A DNA stretch of 64,000 bases from Paguma larvata (lineage: Eukaryota > Chordata > Mammalia > Carnivora > Viverridae). This document shows positions 46,560 through 57,715 of the stretch, one piece after another. Numbering within the stretch: the first letter of the stretch is position 1; each line of letters starts with the position of its first letter. Under the pieces are notes generated by a model. It worked only from the letters and a program-made list of their open reading frames with translations. It was not told the DNA's origin and did no database searches. The stretch spans positions 65,920,500-65,984,499 of the forward strand of contig CM057827.1 in the NCBI GenBank assembly GCA_030068075.1, in the 5' to 3' direction. A program made the position numbers and the translations under genes.

Positions 46560-48412
46560 GTTTTTTTAATTGTCAAGTTAGTTAACATACAGAGTAGTCT
46601 TGATATAAGGAGTAGATTCCCACGGTTCTTCACTTAGATACAACACCCAGTGCTCATCCCAATGAGTGCCCTCCTCAGTGCCCATCACTGACTTTTTCCA
46701 TCCTCTTAACCCCCACTGCTGTCAACCCTCAGATTGTTCTCTGTATTTAAGAGTCTCTTATGGTTTGCTTTCCTCTCTGTTTGTATCTTATTTTTCCTTC
46801 CCTTGCCCTATGGTCATCTGTTAAGTTTTTCAAATTCCACATACAAGTGAAATCATAGGATATCTTTCTCTGACTGGCTTACTTTGCTTAGCATATTACC
46901 CTCCAGTTCCATTCATGTTGTTGCAAATGGCATGATTTCATTCATTTTCATCACTGAGTAGTAGTATTACCTTGTGTCTATATACCACATCTTTATCCAT
47001 TCATCTGTTGATGGACATTTGGGCTCTTTCCATACTTTGGCTATTATCGATATTGCTGCTATAAACATTGGGGTTCATTTGCCCTTTGAAACAGCATATC
47101 TGTATCTCTTGGATAAATACCTACTAGTACAATTGCTGAGTCGTAGGGTAGTTATGCTTTGAATTTTTTTGAGGAACCTCCAAACTGTTTTCCAGAGTAA
47201 CTGCACCAGTTTGCATTCCGACCAGCAGTGTGAAAGAGATCCCCTTTCTCCGCATCCTCACCAACATCTGTCATTTCCTGAGTTGTTAATGTTACCCATT
47301 CTGACTGGTGTGAGGCGGTATCACATTGTGGTTTTGATTTGTATTTCCCTGATGATGAGTGATGTTGAACATCTCGTCATGTGTCTGTTAGCCATCTGGA
47401 TGTCTTCTTAGGAAAAATGTCTATTAATGTCTTCTGCCCTTTTCTTCACTGGATTATTTGTTTTTTTGGGTGTTGAGTTTGGTAAGTTTTTTATAGACTT
47501 TTGATACTAACCCTTTATCTGATATGTCATTTGCAAATATCTTCTCCCATTCTTTAAATTGTCTTCTAGTTTTGTTGATTGTTCCGTTTGCTGTGAAGAA
47601 GTTTTAATCTTGATGAGGTCCCAATAGTTCATTTTTTGCTTTTATTTCCCTTCCTTTGGAGACATGTCAATTAAGAAGTTGCTGTAGCCAAGGTCAGAGA
47701 GGTTGCTGCCTGTTTTCTCCTGTAGGAATTCAATGGTTTCCTGTCTCACATTTCGGTCTTTCATCCATTTTGAATTTATTTTTGTGTATGGTGTAAGAAA
47801 GGGGTCCAGTTTCATTCTTCTTTTTTAAAAAATTTTTTTAACGTTTTTATTTTGAGAGACATAGAGACAGTGTATGAGCAGGGGAAGGGCAGAGAGAGAG
47901 GGGGACACAGAATCTGAAAAAGGCCCCAGGCCCCGAACTGTCACCACAGAGCCCAATGTGGAGCTCAAACTCACAGACTGTGAGATCATGACCTGAGCTG
48001 AAGTCGGCTGCTCAACCGACTGAGCCACCCAGGCGCCCCCAGTTTCATTCTTCTGCATGTTGCTGTTCAGTTCTCCCAGCACCATTTGCTAAAGAGACTA
48101 TCTGTTTTCAATAGAAAATTCTTTCCTGCTTTGTTGAATATTAGTTGGCCATGTCTTTGTGGGTCTATTTCTGGGTTCTCTAATCTATTCTATTGGTCTA
48201 TGTGTCTGTTTTTGTGCCAATACTATACCGTCTTGATGTTTACAGCTTTGTAATACAAGCTAAAATCTGGGATTGTGATGCTTCCAGTTTTGGTTTTCTT
48301 TTTCAACATTACTTTGGCTATTTGTGGTCTTTCATGGTTCCATACATTGTTTAGGATTGTTCAAACCCTGTGAAGAATGCTGGTGCTATTTGGATTGGGA
48401 TTGCATTGAATG
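46560..48412 (-). mobile_element. 5'-truncated L1 inserted in the L1 3' end
   Basis: T-rich start, TTAATTGTCAAGTTAGTTAA and ACAACACCCAGTGCTCATCC (3' UTR complement), then the ORF2 C-terminus up to TTGGATTGGGATTGCATTGA. AAACCACAGGACAC (46546-46559) and AAACCACAAGAGAC (48413-48426) are its target-site duplication with two mismatches. Confidence 0.88.
47822..48038 (-). mobile_element. CAN SINE (felid type), innermost insertion, perfect duplication
   Basis: Near-consensus antisense copy with head complement CAACCGACTGAGCCACCCAG and GAGCTGAAGTCGGCTGCTCA. CCAGTTTCATTCTTCT at 47806-47821 is repeated exactly at 48039-48054. It lies inside the L1 at 46560-48412. Confidence 0.97.
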
Positions 48413-48427
48413 AAACCACAAGAGACT

Positions 48428-48649
48428 TAAAAAAATTTTTTTTTACATTTATTTATTTTTGAGAGACAGAGTGAGACAGAGGGTGAGCGGAGGAGGGGCA
48501 GAGAGAAAAGGAAACACAGAATCTGAAGCAGGCTCCAAACTCTGAACAAACATTCAGCAGAGTCCGATGCGGGGGTCAAACCCATGAACCGTGAGATCAT
48601 AACCTGAGCCAAAGTCAGATGTTTAACTGATGAGCCACACAGGTGCCCC
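48428..48649 (-). mobile_element. CAN SINE in the sense L1 3' UTR
   Basis: TTTACATTTATTTATTTTTG tail, GAAGCAGGCTCCAAACTCTG, GTCAGATGTTTAACTGATGA and CCACACAGGTGCCC. AGAGACTTAAA at left and GAGGTTCTTAAA at right are probable remnants of its duplication. Confidence 0.9.
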
Positions 48650-49522
48650 GAGGTTCTTAAAGATAGAGAACAAACTAAGGGTTGTTGGAGGGAAGAGGGG
48701 TGGGTTAGATGGGTGATTTGTATTAAGGAGGGCACTTGTTATGATGAGCATTGGGTGTTGTATGTAGGTAATGGATCCCTGAACTCTACTCATGAAACCA
48801 GTATTGCACTATGTGTTAACTAACTAGAATTTAAATAAAAAAGAAAATAAAACTCAAATAAAGAGACATTGAGTCAAGAAGAAGAAAAAAGAAGTAAACA
48901 AAGTATCATAAACAGAAACACACTAAAACAAGGTTATATATTGATCAGTGGTTGAAAATTCACTAACAGCATCATTTGAAACTGCAGCTTATTTTGTTGG
49001 ATAGTTTTAAAGTATAATTTCAGTTTCCTTAATAGATTTAGAAATACTCTATTTATCTAAGTCTTCAGTGAGATTTTGGAGCTTGGATATTTCAATAACT
49101 TTTACTATATCATCTGATTGATTTTATGGGTGTAGAGTTGTTTGTAGTGTTCTTATTAACATGTCATGATATTGTCTCTGATTTCTGACATTTTAATGTG
49201 TATATTCTCTCTCTCTCTCTCTTTTCTTGGTTTGGCTGGCTAGGGGCTTGTCAGTTTTACTGATCTTTCCCCAACTACTCTGCCCCACCAAAGAACAAGT
49301 ATTTTTGTTGTTGTCGTTCTCATTTTCATTGATTTCTGCTTGTACTTAATTTCTTTCTTCTACTTGCTTGCGACTTAATTTTCTCTTTTACTCTTAAATT
49401 TCTTAAAGTGGAAACTTTAGAATATTGATTCAAGATTTTTCTTTATCTCATCTAAGATAAGCATTGGATGTATAAATTTCCCCCAAGCACTGCTTTAGCT
49501 TCCAGCATCACCTACTACATTC

Positions 49523-49897
49523 TTTTTTTTTTTTTTTTTTTTTTATTATAATAGTTTATTTTCAAATTGGTTTACATATAACACCCAGTGTTCATCCCAA
49601 CATGTGCCCTTTTTAATGCCCATCACCCCCTCTCCCCCCTCCCTCATCCCCCTCACCCTCAGTTTTTTCTTAGTCTTTGAGAGTCTCTTATGTTTTATCT
49701 CCCTCCCTCTCTGTGTCTTTTTTTTCTTTCCCCTCTTCCCCTCCCCCTGGTTTTTGCTTAGTTTCACAAAGTCCACCTATTCGTGGAAACATATGGTATC
49801 TGTCTTTTTCTGACTGACTTATTTCACTTAACATAATACCCTCCAGTTCCATCCATCTGGCTACACATGGCCAGATTTCATTTTTTCTCATTGCCAC
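49523..49897 (-). mobile_element. Short L1 3' end, antisense, in the old L1
   Basis: A T22-type run, then TTACATATAACACCCAGTGT, CTTTGAGAGTCTCTTATGTT, CATAATACCCTCCAGTTCCA and CATGGCCAGATTTCATTTTT. The CATTCTT flanks on both sides may be its target duplication. A plus-strand Ser/Pro/Phe frame here is low complexity. Confidence 0.88.
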
Positions 49898-50038
49898 GCA
49901 TTCTTATTTTCATTCAGTGCAAAATACGTTTAACTGTATTATATCCTTTTTGACCCTCATGACCCATTAGAATTGTGTTAATTTTCAAATATTTGAGGGA
50001 TGTTCTGGATATATATTCACTATTGATTCCTAATTTTA

Positions 50039-50254
50039 TTTTATTTTTTAAATATTTATTTATTTTGATCAAGCACACACGTGTGCATGAGTGGGGGAGG
50101 AACAGAGAGGGAGGGAGGGAGAGAGAAAAGTCCCAAAAGGGCTCTGCACTGACAGTACAGTGCTTGTGGGGCTCAGTCTCACAAACCCTGAAATGATGAC
50201 ATGACTCAGAATCAAGAGTCGGATGCTTAATCAGTCGGACCACCGAGGCTCCCC
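50039..50254 (-). mobile_element. CAN SINE with perfect 14-base duplication
   Basis: TTTTTAAATATTTATTTATT tail, GGGCTCTGCACTGACAGTAC, GAATCAAGAGTCGGATGCTT and a head complement ending CCGAGGCTCCCC. GATTCCTAATTTTA at 50025-50038 recurs exactly at 50255-50268. Confidence 0.95.
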
Positions 50255-51480
50255 GATTCCTAATTTTAATCTATGATTGTTAGAAAACATCACTGTGTTA
50301 AATCATTTCTTTAATTTTGTTTATGTTTGGTTCTATATGATCTGTTGTGGAAAGTGTTTCACATGCCATTGATAATAATGTATATTCCGCTATTACTTAG
50401 TGCAGTGTTCTCTAAATGGCAAATAAGTCGTGTTGGTTAATGGCATTGTTCAGATCTTCTCTGTCGTTACTGAACTTCTACTCTTTCTCTCAATTATGAG
50501 AGAGAAGTGTCAAAATCTCCAACTGTTAACTGTGGGTTGTTCTCTTCGTCCTTTCAGTTCTGTAAGTTTTTGCCTCATGGCTTGTGAAGATCTGTAGTTC
50601 TATACACATTTAAGATTATGAATTCTTCTTGGATATTGACTTTAGAAATAACTATATAACTATATAACATTATAAATACAACTATTTCATCTTTATTTTG
50701 ATGAGTTTTTGTGTGACCAATCTTTTCCCATACTTTTGCTTCAGTATGTTACTGAGGTAGTTGGATAAAAATATTCCATTCTCCTAACAGTTTTCTATTA
50801 GTGTCATCTAATAATTGCATTTTTTCTCTTTTATAGCTTCTTCTGGTTTGAGTAATTTTTATAATTCCATTTTATTCCATTATTGTCTTATTAGTCATAT
50901 CTCTTACATTATTTTCCTCAGGGGTTGCCTTAGAATTTACAAATTGTAAAAATTAGTCAGAATCAATCTTCAAATAATACTACCCCACTCCATATGTAGT
51001 GTCAGGACCACACAGGACAGATGGTCAAAATTTTGTCCTCTCTTCTTTTGCACTATTATTTTAGAAATTTAAACTTGTACCTAAGCTATGGATGTACAGT
51101 AAATAACTCCTATTTTTGTTTTGGTTAGTAATTCATCCTTTAAGACCATTAGAAACAAGACAAATGAATTTTACATTTACTTTCATTTGTGCCAGTGAGT
51201 TTGTTTGTTTCTTGATGTAGATTTAAGGTTTTCTTTGGTATCATTTCTTCTGCCTGGAACAATTCCTTGAACGCTTGTCATAATATAGATCGGCTAGCAA
51301 TGGATTTTCCAAGTTTTTCTTTCTCAGATAAAGTTTTTATTTTCACTTTTATTTTTGGAATATATTTTCAGAGTATAGAATTCCTAGTTAACAGTTTCTT
51401 TTTTTCTTTCAGCATTTTAAAGATATCACTATATTTTTAAGTGGCTTCTATTGTTTATGGTGATGTTTGCTGTAATTCTT

Positions 51481-51692
51481 TTTTTTTTTTTTTAATGTTT
51501 ATTTTTGAGAGAGAGAGACAGAGAACAAACAGCAGAGGGGCAGAGAGAGAGAGGGAGACACAGAATCTGAAGCAGGCTCCAGGCTCCGAACTTTGAGCAC
51601 AGAGCCCGACGTGGGGCTCGAACTCACAAACTGTGAGATCATGGCCTGGGCTGAAGTTGGCTGCTTAACCGACTGAGCCACCCAGGCGCCCC
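51481..51692 (-). mobile_element. CAN SINE (felid type) with perfect 12-base duplication
   Basis: Close to consensus: GAAGCAGGCTCCAGGCTCCG, GAGCCCGACGTGGGGCTCGA, TTAACCGACTGAGCCACCCA. GCTGTAATTCTT at 51469-51480 recurs at 51693-51704. It lies in the antisense ORF1 of the old L1. Confidence 0.97.
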
Positions 51693-51790
51693 GCTGTAAT
51701 TCTTATCTTGTGTCTTGTCTGTGTTAAGTGCCTTTAATCTTTGGCTTTTTTCAAGATAATTTCTTCCTTGCTTTTGAGGAGTTTGAGTCT

Positions 51791-51793
<3 letters not shown>

Positions 51794-51830
<37 letters not shown>
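51794..51830. repeat. (TG)n microsatellite
   Basis: About 18 TG units within L1 ORF1-derived sequence. Confidence 0.95.
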
Positions 51831-51831
<1 letters not shown>

Positions 51832-52989
51832 GTATTTATCCTAATTTATGTCTCATGTTTATTAAAATTCTTGGATTCGTGTTTTGGAAAATCGTCAGCC
51901 ATTATTTCTTCAAATACTTACTTTTCCTAGTTTCTATCTCCTTTATTCATTCCAATGACCTACATATCAATCTGTTGATAACGTCTCAAGAGCTCTTAGA
52001 TGTTCTGATTTTTTTTCTTCTCTACTCATTCCTGGTAGTGTTTCAGTTTGAGTCACTTCTGTCGATCTCTTTACAAGTTCACTAATTGTTTCCTGTGCTA
52101 AGTTCAGTCCACTGATGTTCCTGTCAGACCTTCTTCATGCATGTTTCTGTTCAAGCATGTCCAGTTATTTTACATTTTTTGCTATTGTTCTCATATTTAC
52201 GATGTCTTGTTGACTGTCTTATCTCTTGAAAGGAAAATATTTTTATTACTTTTATACCTTTAATTTTTTTGTTGACAACTAGTATTTTATTTTACCCAAG
52301 TAGGGCTAACTGGGTGGTATTTTATATAGGATAACAGAGACTAAGGTGAATAGGTGAAAAGAAATACAGGTCCGTATTTTCTTTTGCTAGGTCTCTGGGT
52401 GGAGGGTTGGGCCAGGTTGTCAGAAATTGAACTGAGGTTGGTCTCTTTTGTTGCTGGGTCAACCTCTGTGCACTGCAGGCTTCAAATTCCTTTAGCATGA
52501 CCTTGTGTTTAAGATGGGCGCTGGTTTGCTGCAGGGTTTTTCTCAGTATTTGCTTTCAGTGAGCTTTAAGTCTTTGAACTTGTGTACCAGAGAGGGTCTT
52601 TCTTTATCTTCTTGCCCCTTTCTTAGCAGAAGAGTACTGTTACTTGATATTCCATTAGTTTGGTGGTAAGGGCAGGAAGAGGAAGACTTTCTCCTTTCTT
52701 CTGGCTCAGCACTGATAATAGGTAGGCACTACGTCCCTAGATTCTTGTTGGGATGAGGGGGCTTTTTCAGCGATCTTTCCCTCTTCAACCAAGAATTTAT
52801 TTTTCTCCTCCCACATGGGTAGAGGGATTGTTTCCTTCCTTCAGATATACTAGTGTTGTAGAGAGACATTTTTAGTAGTACTTTAACGGGCAACAAGATT
52901 TTCTGCCCTTCTCCCAGCAGTTCATGGCTTTTATTCTATAAGGGTGATCGGTGGGGCAGAATCTAGATGGCACATCACATTTTTTCTTT

Positions 52990-53570
52990 TTCCGCAAGTA
53001 TCTTTACTTGTTTTAAACTTTGGTATCTGTCTTGTTTTACTCAGCAATATGTTTGAAAAACTTCCATGTTGTTTTGGGTATAGTTTGTTCATTATTATTA
53101 CTGAAGAGAATATTATTTATCAGTACACTGCTATTTATTTGTTCTACTACTATTGGATATTTGGGATTTTTCTGTTTTGGCTCTAGTGTGAATAGAACTG
53201 GTATATGTTCTCATACATGAGTTTGGTGGTCATACATATTTTGTTTCTGTTGAGTATATTGATATCCATGAGATTAATTGTTGAATCATAGGCTATGAAA
53301 TTGGTCATTATACCAGTATACGTCCCTCTAGTATTGTAAGCAAGTTTCAGTTTGTCCAAATCCTTTTATCACTTGGAATTTTCTTCCCTTTCATGTAGCC
53401 ATTCTAGAGAGTATTAAATTATTTTAATATTTATTCCCCTCATGATTAATGAAGTTTGCCACCTTTTTCATGTTGGATGTTTGGTTAGCCTTCTTTTTGA
53501 GTTGCCTAATCAAGTCTTTTATTCATATTTCCAAAACTGGCAATTTTTTTTAAATATTTCATTGGTGCAA
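52990..53570 (-). mobile_element. Old LINE-1 3' region, antisense
   Basis: TTGTTTTACTCAGCAATATG, CTTCCATGTTGTTTTGGGTA, TAGCCATTCTAGAGAGTATT and TGCCTAATCAAGTCTTTTAT follow the ORF2 C-terminus complement of an old L1M. Strongly diverged, with small deletions. Confidence 0.6.
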
Positions 53571-53735
53571 ATCACAAAGATTAGATATGGACTGTGTATA
53601 TTTGTCAACTGATTTAGGAATCTGCACTGTATTGGTGGGGTGCTTTTTTAAGATGTGTGTGATAAGATTCTTGATCACTTTATTTTAATTCCTTTGTTTT
53701 TTTATTTTTATTTTTATTTTTTAATGAATGTGTAA

Positions 53736-53963
53736 GCGTAACTGGGTGGCTCAGTTGGTTAAGTGGCTGACTCTTCGTTTCAGTTCAGGTCATTATCTCA
53801 CAGTTTGTGTGTTCAACTCCCATGTCAGGCTCTGTGCTGATAGCACGGAGCCTGCTTGGGATTCTCTAGCCTTCTTTCTCTGCCCCTCCCCCACTTGGGC
53901 TATCTTGTGCACTCTCGCTCTCTCTCCCTCTCTCTCAAAATCAATAAACTTAAAAAAATAAAG
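53736..53963 (+). mobile_element. CAN SINE with target-site duplication
   Basis: GTAACTGGGTGGCTCAGTTG, GGCTGACTCTTCGTTTCAGT, GAGCCTGCTTGGGATTCTCT, CT-rich tail, AATCAATAAACTTAAAAAAA. TGAATGTGTAA (53725-53735) and TGAACGTGTAG (53964-53974) flank it. Confidence 0.92.
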
Positions 53964-53979
53964 TGAACGTGTAGACTTT

Positions 53980-54183
53980 TCATTTATTTCATTTATTTAT
54001 TTATTTATTTTCATTTTTATTTTTTTCAGAGAGTGTGAAAGCATGAGCGGAGGAGGGGCAGAGGTGGAGGGAGAGACAGAATCGTAGGCAGACTTCATGC
54101 CTAGTGTGGAGCCCCACTTGGGGCTTGGTCTTAGGACCCTGAGTCAAATCAAAAGTTGGACACCGAGCCACCCAGGTACCCCC
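53980..54183 (-). mobile_element. CAN SINE (older type)
   Basis: (ATTT)n tail, CATGAGCGGAGGAGGGGCAG, GAGTCAAATCAAAAGTTGGA, CCGAGCCACCCAGGTACCCC. A few bases are lost from the head region. It lies back to back with the previous SINE. Confidence 0.88.
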
Positions 54184-55026
54184 ATATCTTTATTAATTGT
54201 TTTCTAAAAGTTCTATAGTAAATATCTATATATGTATAATTTTAATAAGTCAAAAGATTTGGAAACTAAAAAATAAGTCCTGTCAAGACATAAATATTTC
54301 TGATTACAACATAATTTTAATTTATGAATTGAACCAATTAGCAAAATGGTAAAATCTGGCCTGAGATGGAGAACTTTCAGTATTCTTTCTGTAGTTTTAG
54401 TGATGGTATGAATAAATCAATGAATGGATGAATCAATAAATGACCCAGGGAGATCTCTTTTGTGTGATTAATGAATAATCTCCATGTTCACTACTCATAA
54501 ATGCTATTAAAATTTTTATTTTTGATGTGCTGCTAAATCACTAGCCTCAAAACTGTGTTGACCTAATTGTAAAGGCTAATCTATAGGTTATATAATTTTT
54601 GAGGGCATTAGATGAAATTATAGCTGTTTCTTAGAAAGAAATAATATTCTTAGTGAGTTTTTCCATATGTTATGTTAAGTAGTGTAACATTTTGAATAGA
54701 GAAAGATTGATTTGAAATTTCTACCTGATGGCTCATTGTTTTTATTATCTTTATTCATCTGACTATATCTCTATTATAGATGTGTTTTTGTCTTGGTTGG
54801 AATATAATTTACTAGGATTCATGCTAGATGTTATGTAGAGTTTAAAAATATTAAACTTCGAATTTCAGTTTTGCAAAATACAAACCTCCTTTATATTATT
54901 AAGGACAGAATTTAAACCTTTATGTAGACTATTAGAGGAATCTCATGCAATTTTTAAGCAAATAGTTGCTATAGAATAGGCAATATGTTTACTATAATGC
55001 TCTTCACCAAGTCAGTTAAAAAAAGA
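54184..55026. other. Unassigned AT-rich sequence
   Basis: No gene or named repeat. Contains a short ATGAATGGATGAATCAATAAATGA run near 54410-54440. Confidence 0.45.
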
Positions 55027-55249
55027 GGGGTGCCTGGGTGGCTCAGTTGGTTAAGCATCTGACTTCAGCTCAGGTCATGATCTCATGGTTGGGGGGTTCG
55101 AGCCCCGCGTCGAGCTCTGTGCTGATAGCTCAGAGCCTGGAGCCTGCTTTGGATTCTGTGTCTCCCCCTCTCTCTGTCCCTCCCCTGCTCATGCTCTCTC
55201 TCTCTGTCTCTCAATAGTAAATAAGTGTCTCAAAAAAAAAAAGAAAAAA
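55027..55249 (+). mobile_element. CAN SINE (felid type), near consensus
   Basis: GGGGTGCCTGGGTGGCTCAG, GGTTCGAGCCCCGCGTCGAG, GAGCCTGGAGCCTGCTTTGG, CT-rich tail, AATAGTAAATAAGTG and A11. CpG pairs in the body are largely preserved, which suggests a young copy. Confidence 0.96.
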
Positions 55250-56847
55250 ACCTCTGTTTTTGTATTAGAATATGAAAAGCCATGAGAAAAGTGGTTGGAT
55301 TTATTACTTAGAAGTTATCTACATGGAGCACATATAGCATCCTACGAAAATAATTTCTTCTGATTTACTGACTGTTAGCATATCTTAAAATATAATGCAC
55401 TAAATAATATGTCTTCAAACCCAACGATGGGAGACATTGTACTATGCAAAATGTAAAGTTAACAATAACTAATGCTCTTCAAAGGTATGGTGGCCTTTGC
55501 AAATTGTTTGGAATTAATTTGTTTTGAGTAAACGGAAATTAGTCTGTTAAATGAAGCTTTAAAAAAGGGATTACGAAGGGGTAAGAGACCATCTCACCAG
55601 GACAGTTTAAAACCCACACATTTGTTTGTGTCAGGAGAAGTACTGTCCGTTAAAAATGATCTTATTCTTTCCAATTGTCTGAGATTTGTGCCTCCTGATG
55701 TGATGCGGAGGTCTGGCAAAGTAGAAACATATTTAGAATCTTACTCATTAGAATACTGAACTCATCCATCAGTAGGATTGACAAGGTCTTAGACAAAGCA
55801 TTTTGCCTGGCACACAACCTGTACCGAGATTTTCCTGTGGCTATAATGTAGCACACCTGACAGATGTTTGAGTCATTTAACACAGCAGGCGGTACTCATA
55901 AACACCACAGACTGGCAGTCAACATGATAGGGATTATTTTTCTTTTGTCTGCCTGAAGTTATATGGCCTATAATCAACAAAGGATTTAGGTATAACTAGC
56001 TAAAATGTAGGGTGTGATATCATTTATATGCAATATTTCTCTTACTTATAAAGCTTACAAAATATCACAGAAGCTGAGATACTTTTTGACACAGGTGAAA
56101 ACCATTTTACGTGTTTCCTTTTTCATGACTAGAACCCATTTAGGAAAGAAAGGCATCATGGGTATTATTTGGTCACAGAGTAAAGCTTATGTATACTATT
56201 TATTTTCTTAATTGTTCTTTAATGATGTAATGGGCTTTACTAAGTCCATACTAATTTTTAAATTCAACAAGGTGGCGATGAAATAGAACAACAGCAAGAA
56301 CACTAGTTAAAAACTCCCATTAACAATGTAACATCAGAACAAGAAAGGCAGAAAAAAATATATACCATCTGTAGTTTTAAAACTTATACTATATGTCCTA
56401 AGGGATGGAGATAGATACTATTAATTTAAATGTCATGTTTGCATTGAATGAAGCACAGCAATTTTAGATTTGACTTTATTAAAGTTCTTTTTTTAGCTTA
56501 AGTTTTTCATTTGGTAAATGGCAATTGGGAGAAATGCTCATTGATAAAAATTATTTAGGTCCTTTGGGGAGCAGTAACGTGCAGGGGGGGCATGACGCTT
56601 TCAAAATAGCATTTTATTGCATTTACAAATTATTACATAATCAAAATGATCTTGCACTCTACAACTGCATAGGGACTTTAAAAATAGGAAAATTAATAAT
56701 ACCTTAAAGGAACAAATAAATACCACAATTAAACCATGGTAACACCCTGGCATATATAATACTTATTTTAGAAACTCTTTGTGTAAGCATGCATTTGTTG
56801 GAAAAAGCTTCCGGTTTTGTTCTGCGTAGGTCATGGCTTTTTTTCAG
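55250..56847. other. Unassigned AT-rich sequence, about 1.6 kb
   Basis: No gene or named repeat. It is among the longest stretches in the window without an identifiable element. Confidence 0.45.
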
Positions 56848-56949
56848 TTTGCTTTAGGGTTCAGTGATTTGCTGGATACAGCTGCATGTGCAGATGCAGA
56901 AACAGTTTCAGTCCAGAAAATAACCATAGTTTAGCATTTATATGCCAAG
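56848..56949 (+). other. Weak candidate exon (acceptor and donor motifs)
   Basis: GGCTTTTTTTCAG precedes this 102-base interval and CCAAGGTAAGT ends it: a good pyrimidine-tract acceptor and a strong donor. One frame stays open for 28 codons before TAG at 56932-56934; the other two close almost at once. If real it is more likely a non-coding exon, or the tail of a coding one, than an internal coding exon. Chance pairing is quite possible. Confidence 0.15.
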
Positions 56950-57409
56950 GTAAGTCTGTAGAAGTTAATGAAAACATTCTTTAAGGCTATGCCCAAACAA
57001 AGGACTCACCAGAATCCTGAAAAACCCATCCATGTCAAGAAGGCTGATGTTAGTTGATCTTTCCAATCTTTTATTTACTCCTGTCTCCAGCTACAATATA
57101 CCAACTGCTTTCTTAATGCTCATTCTCTAACTCCTACATTTCCGGGCTGATGACCCACACTGACATTTGATTTTTGGCCCATTGGTGGTGATATTTTGAG
57201 CAACGTTTTCTTAGCTAGCATCGGGATTAGGTTTTCTGCCCTGTTAGCTATACTGGGAAGGAACTTCTTAAGTCTCATGTGATCTTTATATACATATCTG
57301 CTTTTGTTTTCATTTTTAACAAATTCATTCAGAAGGGAAGAGATCAGACGTTTGGAAAGATATAATTGGGATCTGCATTGTGGGTACTGAATATATATTT
57401 GTCCTCTCC
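56950..57409. other. Unassigned sequence
   Basis: No gene or named repeat. Confidence 0.45.
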
Positions 57410-57715
57410 ACTGGAAAAATACTTCTTCAGGTCTAAGCCCAGTTTTCCTTTCCTTTAGGGAAGACTTTCCTGACGTTTCAGACTAGCTTGAGTGCTTTAT
57501 AAGGTGCTTTCCAAAAACCATGTAACAACATTGCTTTTTAATGAGTATAACCGTTGTAGTTTCACATTTATTTTTGATAATTTGATTACTGTCTTTTACA
57601 CTAAACTCCAGGCTCCGTAACTGGGGGGATTGTGTATGATTTTTTTCTTCTTCTATCCTTGGTGCCTGGCATGTCTTGGGGACTCAGAAAGTGAATGTTG
57701 AACGAATGCCTTTCA
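57410..57715 (+). repeat. L2 LINE 3' end
   Basis: TTCAGGTCTAAGCCCAG, TAGGGAAGACTTTCCTGACG, TTGATTACTGTCTTTTACAC, CTCCAGGCTCCGTAACTGGG, GGTGCCTGGCATGTCTTGGG and GTTGAACGAATG follow L2 3' order to its terminal repeat. Confidence 0.7.

Larger units (their letters stand above)
46477..48850 (+). mobile_element. L1 3' end in the Tigger element, itself split
   Basis: 46477-46559 (TTTCATTCATATGTGGAATT, GGAAGGGGAAAAAAAAGG) and 48413-48850 (ACCACAAGAGACTTAA, GAACAAACTAAGGGTTGTTG, GTTATGATGAGCATTGGGTG, AACTAGAATTTAAATAAAAA) join into one continuous sense L1 3' UTR when the antisense L1 between them is removed. Confidence 0.8.
46164..48983 (+). mobile_element. Pogo/Tigger-type DNA transposon, split by an L1 nest
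   Basis: TA followed by CAGTCAATTCTCATTATTTG is a Tigger-like terminus. CAGACATGCACAGAGCAGCA and TCCCAGCTGAGGTCAAATGA continue the family (46164-46476). After the nested L1s it resumes at 48851-48983 (AACAGAAACACACTAAAACA, AGGTTATATATTGATCAGTG). The right terminus is not recognisable, and no transposase frame survives. Confidence 0.7.
45055..52870 (-). mobile_element. Old LINE-1, antisense, RT to 5' UTR, with a multi-level nest
   Basis: RT-thumb and palm sequence at 45.06-46.16 kb (AATTTAGGTCTATGATCCAT; TTTCTGCATCTATTGAGAT), N-terminal RT at 48.98-49.5 kb (TTGGCTGGCTAGGGGCTTGT), endonuclease region at 49.9-51.2 kb, ORF1 C-terminus and coiled coil at 51.3-52.2 kb (AGCCATTATTTCTTCAAATA), then 5' UTR-like sequence. 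About 0.5 kb of RT is missing around the pogo/Tigger insertion. The catalytic FADD position is replaced by unrelated residues near 45.82 kb. The 3' end is absent. Confidence 0.75.

Noticed and set aside
49604..49813. Proline/serine-rich open frame as a small protein
   Set aside because: Lies in the CT-rich complement of an L1 3' UTR; compositional artefact.
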